From contig JAJQCD010000017.1 of assembly GCA_021202925.1 (NCBI GenBank), positions 1 through 64,000 of the forward strand: a stretch of 64,000 bases of DNA. The letters are read 5' to 3'. The first letter of the stretch is position 1; the number at the start of each line of letters is the position of its first letter. Below the pieces are notes generated by a model. It had not been told where the DNA came from. It saw nothing but the letters and a program-made list of their open reading frames with translations, and did not search any database. The DNA comes from Clostridiales bacterium. Its GTDB lineage: Bacteria; Bacillota; Clostridia; Lachnospirales; Lachnospiraceae. Positions 1 to 6,939 of this stretch are shown one piece after another. A program made the position numbers and the translations under genes.

Positions 1-35
1 TCGATTTCCTTACGGAACATATCCTTAATCAGCAT
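1..35 (-). CDS. brxC: BrxC, start of BREX ATPase gene (partial)
   Basis: Only the first eleven or so codons lie in the window, reading M-L-I-K-D-M-F-R-K-E-I before the left edge. BrxC proteins, the large P-loop ATPases of BREX phage defence, often start with a similar short stretch in which MF is followed by a basic residue and a hydrophobic one. The start is chosen because AGAGG lies 7 nt upstream of the ATG; in-frame ATGs at 53 and 56 have no such site. Position directly after brxA and brxB matches the type 1 BREX order. The assignment rests mainly on context, because so little protein is visible. Confidence 0.6.
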   Translation of the reverse strand, partial: MLIKDMFRKEI

Positions 36-74
36 TTCAATACCTCTTTCCATCATTTTCGCGTAAGCAATGAG

Positions 75-133
75 CCAAGTGAATATTTATATTCATTTGG
101 CGACTGCCCGCGAGCTGAAAACCTGTTTTCAGC
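75..133 (-). other. Two hairpins between brxB and brxC
   Basis: Two inverted repeats fill the brxB-brxC junction. The first (75-85 with 90-100) has an 11-nt arm, a 4-nt loop and one imperfect pair. The second (114-121 with 126-133) is a perfect 8-bp stem with a 4-nt loop and overlaps the brxB stop codon. Neither is followed by a T-run on the minus strand, so they look like RNA processing, stability or partial attenuation elements within the operon rather than a terminator. Confidence 0.45.
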
Positions 134-707
134 GCACGAGCTTGAACGCCCGATAGTAATTGTCGTCTTTTATCTCATTAAACAGGATCAATTCCTGCTC
201 ATTGTAAGTTCCGGGGAAGAACAGCACCACCGGCACCCTGACAAATGCCTGGTGCAGATTGTTCAGCACCTTGTGGGAACGCAGGATGGGATAGCATTTC
301 CCGATTCCGGTCAGAAACACAACCGCGTTCTCCGGCGTGTGGTCTTTGATGTACTGGACAATCAGGCTGTCATCATCGTTGATCTTCATGGAATTGTTGA
401 CCGCTTTTGTGATTCGATCAAAGCCACGTTTCTGCTCGAAGCCATAGCACTTGTCCATGAAGTTCTTATCAATCAGAAAGTCTATGATGATGTCATAGAG
501 GTCGAAAACAACCAGTTCAAACCCGTCTGTCCCTTTCTGATTTTTGTTCTGTAGATACGCGATGCGCTCACGAACCTCCAGTTTCTGCTCCGGGGGATAA
601 TCAAAAATCCAGTAATTCACTTCATTCGCACGTCCGCTGCTGCTACGAAAGGAAGGCTTCCGGATCGCCTTTTCCATTTCGTCCAGCCGTGCAGCCAGGT
701 CTGCCAT
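129..707 (-). CDS. brxB: BrxB, BREX protein (DUF1788 family)
   Basis: A 192-residue protein with the DUF1788/BrxB pattern: the GIGKCYPILRSH stretch near residue 135, a following PVVLFFPG strand and turn, and a C-terminal NYYRAFKL block. BrxB is one of the conserved small proteins of type 1 BREX phage defence; its biochemical role is poorly defined. The start codon overlaps the brxA stop as TAATG, with GGGGGTG 5 nt upstream, which implies translational coupling. Length is normal for the family and no disruption is seen. The next gene on this strand is the start of brxC. Confidence 0.88.
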   Translation of the reverse strand: MADLAARLDEMEKAIRKPSFRSSSGRANEVNYWIFDYPPEQKLEVRERIAYLQNKNQKGTDGFELVVFDLYDIIIDFLIDKNFMDKCYGFEQKRGFDRITKAVNNSMKINDDDSLIVQYIKDHTPENAVVFLTGIGKCYPILRSHKVLNNLHQAFVRVPVVLFFPGTYNEQELILFNEIKDDNYYRAFKLVR

Positions 708-1387
708 TATCTCACCCCCGTCAGTGCTTTTACGAGTACACCCATGTCATGCTCATTCAGCCAACGCTCAAACATGGGGTCTAAAATCGGTCTGAATATC
801 TTTCTGGTTTCTTTTGCCTTGTGACCCAGGCCATCTTCCACCCCAGAGTGCCTTCTCGCCCTGTCGGACTCACCTTGTCGCCCTGTCGGGCTCACCTTAT
901 CCGTGATGCCAGCCTCATAGAGCAGGGTTTTATAACACCGCCCCAGGCGGTTCAGCGTTTCGTCCGTCCATCTGGCTGTTTTTTCATCCTGTATCTGTTT
1001 GTCTTTAAAGAAAATCCGCACGTCGCTGTCGCTCAATTCATTGCTGCCGATGATCAGTTTTTCCCGGACGACTTCATACACAAAATCAAAAAACAATGCA
1101 TCAGTGGCCATAATAGCAACAAGGTTAAATAGCTTCTGTGTTGCCAGATCACTTTCCAAAAAAACAGGATAAAAGCTCTCATCCAGACTCTGCACCCGCG
1201 TTGTTACCGTACTGCAGATCTGTTTCGCTCTTGCTGGGGTAGAAGTCGCAAAAAGGTTCTTCTCCTGACTCAGCCGTTTGATGTCCTCATATGTTTTACC
1301 TTCGCCGCGAAGCTCTACAACTTTCCGAAATTCCATAAACCAGAAGGACAGTTTCACGGCCCCCGCGCTGTATTCTTTCCGCTCCAT
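707..1387 (-). CDS. brxA: BrxA, BREX protein (DUF1819 family)
   Basis: A 226-residue protein matching the BrxA/DUF1819 family: an N-terminal KLSFWFMEFRKVVEL helix with a helix-turn-helix-like segment, a central RVQSLDES block, and a C-terminal segment ending VLVKALTG. BrxA is a small DNA-binding component of type 1 BREX. GAGGAG lies about 11 nt upstream of the ATG. The linker near residues 164-179 is encoded by a 22-bp tandem repeat that is not a multiple of three, so the two copies are read in different frames. Despite this the whole gene is open and the C-terminus looks native. It is the first brx gene after a promoter at 1462-1489. Confidence 0.88.
   Translation of the reverse strand: MERKEYSAGAVKLSFWFMEFRKVVELRGEGKTYEDIKRLSQEKNLFATSTPARAKQICSTVTTRVQSLDESFYPVFLESDLATQKLFNLVAIMATDALFFDFVYEVVREKLIIGSNELSDSDVRIFFKDKQIQDEKTARWTDETLNRLGRCYKTLLYEAGITDKVSPTGRQGESDRARRHSGVEDGLGHKAKETRKIFRPILDPMFERWLNEHDMGVLVKALTGVR
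851..898 (-). repeat. 22-bp tandem repeat inside brxA
   Basis: Two adjacent 22-bp units (851-872 and 873-894) differ at two positions and are followed by the first 4 bases of a third unit. Each contains a short inverted repeat, GCCC-TGTC-GGGC in the second copy. Because 22 is not divisible by 3, the copies encode different peptides, KVSPTGRQ and GESDRARR. Gain or loss of one unit would shift the brxA frame. Confidence 0.85.
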
Positions 1388-1450
1388 ATAATCAGGTTCT
1401 CCTCATGATGCTGTTTTTTCGATCTAATGTACCCTTTTCAGGTCGCTAAA

Positions 1451-1468
1451 ATATAAGAATTATTATAT
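1451..1468. promoter_or_regulatory. Inverted repeat overlapping the brxA -10 box (candidate operator)
   Basis: A perfect 6-bp inverted repeat (1451-1456 ATATAA and 1463-1468 TTATAT) separated by 6 nt overlaps the predicted -10 element of the brxA promoter. BREX regulators of the BrxR type, which carry wHTH and WYL domains, bind inverted repeats near BREX promoters, and a WYL regulator is encoded two genes upstream. The sequence is A+T-rich, so chance is a real alternative. Confidence 0.35.
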
Positions 1469-1489
1469 CATGGGCAAACACAAAAACAA
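1462..1489 (-). promoter_or_regulatory. Promoter for brxABC
   Basis: On the minus strand TTGTTT (1489-1484) and TATAAT (1467-1462) are separated by 16 nt. Transcription would start near 1455, giving a leader of about 65 nt before brxA. It lies between the helicase stop codon and brxA, so the brx genes can be transcribed separately from the helicase. Confidence 0.55.
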
Positions 1490-1545
1490 AGGTAAAACTC
1501 GGCGGTCTCAGGAACTTTTAAGCAAACCCAGGAAGTACTTTATAC

Positions 1546-4500
1546 TCATATCTCCCACGGTTTCAAAAAATGCCCTCTGTCACAGCGAATATATGGTCCA
1601 TACCTTCCAACCGCTCCCTCGATACAGCCTCCGTCCTTCGGACAGCATACATTCCTTACAATGATGTACCAATTCATGAGTTCTTTCCCCAGATACTTTA
1701 TGGTATCACAATCTTTTCCGGAGCATTTCAGGTACGCCATACCCTTCGCATTTCTGGTAAGAATCAGATGGCTTTTACATTTGGGACAGAATTCCTTTTC
1801 TTCCACAAATCCTCCCAACCCCGGCGGAATGATCTCGCCTTCTCCGCCATCACATGTCGGCAGGTGCATAGAAGCACCTTTTTTCTGCAACAACGGTTTC
1901 GTGTTTATCCCCGCCTTTATCATTTCCAGATTAGTCAGGGCTTTGATCATCTCAACTGTGTTGTCCCCATCGATTCGAACCATGACAGGAACAACCGTAT
2001 CCTGTCCTGTAGTCTTATCCACCTGAAAGCGCAGTCTGGATGTTGGCAGTCCATACCACACAACCCGGTCATCAATTACAAGCAATGGAAATACCGCATT
2101 ATCTGCGCCAAAGCAATACGTCTTCCAGGTATCCGGCAAATCCTGATAACCATTGGATTTCATCAGGATCGCAACACCACGCCGATAAGCATCATCAATG
2201 ATGCCAATGATCCGTTCTTCTGTTTCCCTGAGATTCCCATCCGGAATTGACAAGACCACCCTGCCTTTGGCTCGTTTGATATCTTTTTCAAGCTCAGCGA
2301 TGGCTTCATTCTCTTCCGTATAAATACGAATCATCTTATCGGGGTTTACGGATTCGATATATGACTTCAGGTTATGATTCTGAGCGTGATTCACCACATT
2401 ATGATTGACCGACAGGTATTCCAGAAGCCGATAATAAATATGATTTGTTCCTTTAAATGTGCTTTGCCAGAACCGGACATTGGCCACAGTGATCAATTTT
2501 CCCCTTGCGCGAGTGACAGCAACATTAATCAATCTGATAACGGCATCCATATCTTTCCCCAGCAGGAAGCCCACCTTATGGGTTGGATAACTTTCTACCG
2601 CATCGAAAATCAAAACATCTGATTCCGAGCCCTGGTACTGATGCACAGTTGCACAACTGACCTTCTCAGTGCCAGACGGATAATAATCCCGCAGCATGGC
2701 CCGAATCAGACGGGTCTGAGCTGCATAAGGTGTTATAATGCCTACCGTCTCCGCTGTACCGTCCTGATCAGCCCTGACAGCTGTTGAGAAAGAAATAACA
2801 GCGCTTAATAGATTAAATCTTGAATTGTCACTGTTTTTATCAGCTGCACAGTACGTTCCGGTCAGATCAATCAGGTTCATGGCATCTCCCGGCAACGGAG
2901 CCGAAGCCACGATAGAATCCCGGTTGTGAAGGACAGACTTATCGTTTTTCAACAACCTCTGATATACAAATCGATTGGGGAATGCAGAGATATCCGGATG
3001 CATGCGACGCTGTTCGTTCAACATGACAAGCCATGGATGACCGTACATCTTCCCCAGATTATCCGTAATTCGTAGATACGAAAAGATATCTCTCTGCAAA
3101 ATTGGTTTTGCCCCGGTACTCTGAGCAATCGGCGACAGCTGCCTGAAATCTCCGACACACATAAATTTCTCTCTGGCCAGAGCTGCCGCTGCTATGATCT
3201 GCGGAACGTAAGCCATCGATACCTCGTCAAACATAACGAGATCATACTGGCGATCCTCAAACATACCATCTATGGTAGCTTTTGAGATCGTCGTCCCCAG
3301 AATCCTTGCTTTCTCCGCGTATTTCTTTTCCTCTTTCCGGATTGCCTCCCGGATCCCTTTCATATTTTTCTCAACCAGATGATAGGCGTCTGTCTTTATC
3401 TGGTTTTTTGCCTTCATCTTATCTTTCTGCGCACTCAGAACATCCAGCTCTTTTCTGAGCGTCGGATTCTTTGCGAGAGCGTAGTTAAACGAAGTCGCAT
3501 ATTCATGATTGGCAAGCTCGGTATCCCGAACATACCCATATCGAAGGATACTGCCTTTCTGCAGATATGATTTTACAGACGTGTCCGGCATATTCAGCAC
3601 CTGTTTGATCACACCATCCACAGAAACGTTACTGTGAGAAACAATCAAAACCGATTTTCCGCGCTTCAGATAATCAATCGCAATCATAGCCATTGTATAA
3701 ATCTTACCGGTTCCTGGAGGTCCCCAGACTACCACGATATCCTCTTTTTTCAGTTTGCTGATTACCGCCGGCTGACCTTTGGGAATTTTGGTGATATCCG
3801 ATTTTCCTGCCAGTTTCGGTCCTTCTTCCATCAACTTTATGGCAAGTCTGTGGACATCGGGATTCAGGGAATTCATCTTTTTGTCCAGACTCTCCAGCAA
3901 TTTCCAGGGTTCAACTGTAATATACGCAGTCCTTACGCGGTCGTTCAGATCCCGATTCAGCATAAGCGTGATCTGGAAGTCATCGCATACGAGTACAGAT
4001 CCGGAGGCATGCAATCCCGCGGCTGTTTCAACCGTTACCGGAGCATCGTCCGGCAGATGAAGCTCGGTCTCCATTTCAAAAGTATAGGTATAAATTCCCT
4101 GGTTGTCTTTATGAAGTTTCTCGCCATTGACAACCTTATACTTTTTTCCTCTGCCCTGTTTTAGAAAACTAATTTCTTTTTTCAGGGCTTCCGAAAACTG
4201 CTCGAGACTGGGAGAAGTAAAAATCGATGCATCTGCTCCGACATTACTTGTCACTGTTGCCAAAGAAAGACTCTTCGATTTATTGGATTTGCCGATCGCT
4301 GATAGAGATTTATTTTTCAGGAGCCCGCGTATGCCCTGCATCTTTTCTCGCTCGGAATCGCTCATTTTATAAATGGAAATTTGCTGTAACTTCCAGCTTT
4401 TGGAATTGGGAAGGAAGTAAGTGACCACAATTTTCTTCTGATTGCTGCAAAGGAACGTCAGCTCCACCTTTGAATCTTTCAGGTAAATTCTTTTTCCGGA

Positions 4501-4794
4501 AGTCGGTACTTCTACAGAAAACTTTGTGTTCTTTGTCCCAGATAGGAACATCTGATAATCCATGACAGAAGAATGAACCCGCTTAAATGCATCCGTCACC
4601 TTGCATTTTTCCAAAATAGAATCTACAGTCTCCCCAGTTTCCTGATAATTAAATACAGACGTAATTTCCACATGATCACTATATTCCATGTAAATGGGAA
4701 GATTCAATTTAAAATGCACATCAAAATAATTTTTGCAGACTATCGGATTATCATGACCTTTTTCCGCTATAGTACTTTCATCACTTATCCCCAT
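1546..4794 (-). CDS. SF1 (UPF1/DNA2-like) helicase with PLD-like and zinc-ribbon C-terminus
   Basis: A 1,082-residue protein with superfamily 1 helicase motifs in order: Walker A GPPGTGKI ending at residue 365, DEVS at 523-526, the QLSP motif soon after, NEQRR from 593, TVHQYQGSE, and VAVTRARG near 758-765. A region at about 815-930 resembles a phospholipase D-like fold but lacks the HxK signature. The C-terminus has CPKC/C-x5-C and CCPKD...C zinc ribbons like those of topoisomerase I. The start at 4794 is chosen for GGGAG 8 nt upstream; an in-frame ATG at 4809 lacks a site. Walker A carries Ile (codon ATT) where Thr or Ser binds Mg-ATP. It sits between a WYL regulator and brxA, so a defence role is inferred from context only. 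It is not the SF2 helicase BrxHI/BrxHII. Confidence 0.8.
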   Translation of the reverse strand: MGISDESTIAEKGHDNPIVCKNYFDVHFKLNLPIYMEYSDHVEITSVFNYQETGETVDSILEKCKVTDAFKRVHSSVMDYQMFLSGTKNTKFSVEVPTSGKRIYLKDSKVELTFLCSNQKKIVVTYFLPNSKSWKLQQISIYKMSDSEREKMQGIRGLLKNKSLSAIGKSNKSKSLSLATVTSNVGADASIFTSPSLEQFSEALKKEISFLKQGRGKKYKVVNGEKLHKDNQGIYTYTFEMETELHLPDDAPVTVETAAGLHASGSVLVCDDFQITLMLNRDLNDRVRTAYITVEPWKLLESLDKKMNSLNPDVHRLAIKLMEEGPKLAGKSDITKIPKGQPAVISKLKKEDIVVVWGPPGTGKIYTMAMIAIDYLKRGKSVLIVSHSNVSVDGVIKQVLNMPDTSVKSYLQKGSILRYGYVRDTELANHEYATSFNYALAKNPTLRKELDVLSAQKDKMKAKNQIKTDAYHLVEKNMKGIREAIRKEEKKYAEKARILGTTISKATIDGMFEDRQYDLVMFDEVSMAYVPQIIAAAALAREKFMCVGDFRQLSPIAQSTGAKPILQRDIFSYLRITDNLGKMYGHPWLVMLNEQRRMHPDISAFPNRFVYQRLLKNDKSVLHNRDSIVASAPLPGDAMNLIDLTGTYCAADKNSDNSRFNLLSAVISFSTAVRADQDGTAETVGIITPYAAQTRLIRAMLRDYYPSGTEKVSCATVHQYQGSESDVLIFDAVESYPTHKVGFLLGKDMDAVIRLINVAVTRARGKLITVANVRFWQSTFKGTNHIYYRLLEYLSVNHNVVNHAQNHNLKSYIESVNPDKMIRIYTEENEAIAELEKDIKRAKGRVVLSIPDGNLRETEERIIGIIDDAYRRGVAILMKSNGYQDLPDTWKTYCFGADNAVFPLLVIDDRVVWYGLPTSRLRFQVDKTTGQDTVVPVMVRIDGDNTVEMIKALTNLEMIKAGINTKPLLQKKGASMHLPTCDGGEGEIIPPGLGGFVEEKEFCPKCKSHLILTRNAKGMAYLKCSGKDCDTIKYLGKELMNWYIIVRNVCCPKDGGCIEGAVGRYGPYIRCDRGHFLKPWEI

Positions 4795-4891
4795 ACAGCA
4801 GACTCCCATCTTGTTTTTATCTGATCCTATTATCCCACTTATCGTGTCCTATAAAAAGGTCTTATTATCCGAACTGTCGTTCTCTTTTGGC

Positions 4892-5881
4892 TTATTCGTA
4901 CTGTTTTGCCAGACGACAAATCTCTTCTTTCACTTCTGCCACTACTGACTCCGAACCGATGATTTTTGCTCCGGCACCCAGTGCCATCACCCAATGGATA
5001 AACTGATTGCTCACGACTACTTTTACGCTGACAGAAAAATGCTGCTCGTCCTCTTTTATAATGCTGACTCCTTTTCCGAAGCGATCTATGATTGCTCCGA
5101 CAAGACTGTTCTCACAACACAGCTTCACAATTTCTTCCCTGCCGCCATACATTCCAAATACTTTCCGCGCATAGACAGCCATGTCAAATTCCTTGAATTG
5201 CTCTCGTCCTTCGCGCCTTTCCTTTACACTTTCAATTCGGAGCATCTTGTCCACGCGAAAATGTTTGATTTTGCCTGCCGCATTGTCATATGCAATCAGG
5301 TAATAATTCTCATCGTCCCAGCTGAGCGCCCAGGGGCTGACCTGATAGTACGCGCCATTGTGCCGCAACTCCGTCTTCTTTTTTACATTCCACTGGAAAT
5401 ACTGGAAACGAATCTGCTCGTTGTCAGCAATCGCGCCATGAATCGCATCTACATTATAATAGATGCTTTCATTCATAGTCTTAATCCGCTGCGCCACATA
5501 CACCTGACGCTGCAACTGGCTGGCCTCATGCTTACTTGCAAGCCCTTCAATCTTTTTAATCAGTTCATTTGATTTTCCAGCCGTTATGAATTTTGCGGAC
5601 TGTACGGAGTCTACCAGAAGTTTTAGCTCTGCAAGCTCGAACCGACGATTGACTACCCGATAATAATAGGTACGTTCCTGATGTTCCCCGATGATGTCTA
5701 TCCCATACTGGCGCAGACTTTCCATGTCACTGTAAAGGCTTTTTCTCTCCGCCGTAATCCCATAACTGCTCAGTTTTGCTATAATCTCCGGCATGCTGAT
5801 ACTGTGCGTCTCATCGGTTTCTTCCAGCAAAATTTTCATCAGATATAATATTTTCAGTTTTTGATTTGGTCCCTTCGCCAT
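4892..5881 (-). CDS. WYL-domain transcriptional regulator
   Basis: A 329-residue protein with an N-terminal winged helix-turn-helix (about 1-70, including TAERKSLYSDMESLRQYG), a WYL domain at about 145-222 (WALSWDDENYYLIAYD followed by HFRVDKML), and a C-terminal WCX-like segment. WYL regulators sense ligands, often nucleic acid or nucleotides, and many control phage defence loci; BrxR/CapW are examples beside BREX and CBASS. The start MAKGPNQKL is preceded by GGGGTG 6 nt upstream. An in-frame upstream ATG would add 19 residues not expected in the family. The location, in line with the helicase and brx genes, suggests it controls this island. Confidence 0.85.
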   Translation of the reverse strand: MAKGPNQKLKILYLMKILLEETDETHSISMPEIIAKLSSYGITAERKSLYSDMESLRQYGIDIIGEHQERTYYYRVVNRRFELAELKLLVDSVQSAKFITAGKSNELIKKIEGLASKHEASQLQRQVYVAQRIKTMNESIYYNVDAIHGAIADNEQIRFQYFQWNVKKKTELRHNGAYYQVSPWALSWDDENYYLIAYDNAAGKIKHFRVDKMLRIESVKERREGREQFKEFDMAVYARKVFGMYGGREEIVKLCCENSLVGAIIDRFGKGVSIIKEDEQHFSVSVKVVVSNQFIHWVMALGAGAKIIGSESVVAEVKEEICRLAKQYE

Positions 5882-6041
5882 AGCGTCACCCCACATTTTT
5901 TCTATGCAAGCATAACATGAAATAACCTGTATTTCCACTATTTTCTCATTTGTGAGTCCAAAAATGGTACTTATACTAACGTGCAGGCAATTGCCAGTTT
6001 ATCCTTCTCGCCTTTTTCTCTGTCATATTGCGTACGCCGCC

Positions 6042-6662
6042 TCAACAAAATGATAGTTTTCTATATTCTTCGTTTCCGTTCTCTATCTTGCGGAACAGAT
6101 CATCCAGCTGTCTGGCCTGTTGCCGTCGCTGTCTGCGACGCGCTGAGGCCTGATATTTTCTGTCAATCCGGATCCGTCCAAGATTCCCATTCGCTGCTGT
6201 CTCTGCTTTTCGAAACTCATCGTGCTTATATATGTACATAAACGCGCCAATCAACGACCTCACGTAGCGGATATCTTTCTGCCGGTGATATTGCTCTTTC
6301 TCCGGATGCTCGAAACTCGATGGCCTTCCTTTGTGATTCCGGTGAAAAATTGAAAAGTTCTGTGTATCTGTCCAATAAACGATTTTCCAGCAGCTCATAC
6401 CTGTCCTTATGTAAATCGCGTCTGAAATCATTTTGAACTCCAGTTCCTTATGCTCACTGTATCTTTGCAGATTACCCAATTCTTTCTCCATCCTGAATTT
6501 CATTGTATTACAGCATTTACACGGCCTGTAGCCACTTCTTTCCATGTCACGTCGCGACTGACCTAATCTGTTTTTCGGCAAAATACTTTTTATAAAACGA
6601 CATTCAGGATAATGATATACTCTTTCGCCGCTGTGCAAACTGGCGACTCTCGCATTACTCAT
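6042..6662 (-). CDS. Small protein with Ada-like HxxxC...CxxC metal site, unknown function
   Basis: I cannot name the full 206-residue protein. Residues 13-51 resemble the zinc-binding N-terminal module of the Ada methyltransferase: H17-x3-C21, then GYRPCKCC with C48 and C51. Ada has four cysteines, so the first ligand would be His here. The remainder (TGMSCWKIVYWTD..., then a basic C-terminus with many Arg) matches nothing I recognise. The start is set by AAGGAGG 5-6 nt upstream; the open frame extends 24 codons further without a site. It lies on the same strand and directly upstream of the WYL regulator, so it may belong to the defence island. A nucleic-acid-binding role is inference. Confidence 0.55.
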   Translation of the reverse strand: MSNARVASLHSGERVYHYPECRFIKSILPKNRLGQSRRDMERSGYRPCKCCNTMKFRMEKELGNLQRYSEHKELEFKMISDAIYIRTGMSCWKIVYWTDTQNFSIFHRNHKGRPSSFEHPEKEQYHRQKDIRYVRSLIGAFMYIYKHDEFRKAETAANGNLGRIRIDRKYQASARRRQRRQQARQLDDLFRKIENGNEEYRKLSFC

Positions 6663-6856
6663 TTGCAGCCTCCTTACCAAGATCATTTTTACAGATATCA
6701 TAGTATTCACATAAGAGACAGAAACCTCTGGCAATTTCTTCCTTCATTATTCTGATTCCATTCTCTCATATCAGCTGTCCCAAAAACAGTTCTCGCAATG
6801 CGAACCTGTGTTCACCTGTATTGCTCTGCCAGAGGAATCTCCCCGCCTTTTTGTTA

Positions 6857-6885
6857 TTGCATTTTTCTCCAAAAAAGCGTACAAT
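6857..6885 (+). promoter_or_regulatory. Promoter for peptide transporter operon A
   Basis: TTGCAT (6857-6862) and TACAAT (6880-6885) are separated by 17 nt, 55 nt upstream of the receptor gene start. The -10 box is near consensus; only the TTG of the -35 matches. Confidence 0.5.
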
Positions 6886-6939
6886 AACTTCGGCAATTCA
6901 ATAATGGGAGAAATATTAGAGAGTAGAGAGGTAACTCAC

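Noticed and set aside
851-898. CRISPR-like array
   Set aside because: The 22-bp units are directly adjacent with no spacers and lie inside a coding gene.
1546-4794. BrxHI/BrxHII BREX helicase
   Set aside because: Those are SF2-type helicases; this protein has SF1 UPF1/DNA2-like motifs and a different C-terminus.
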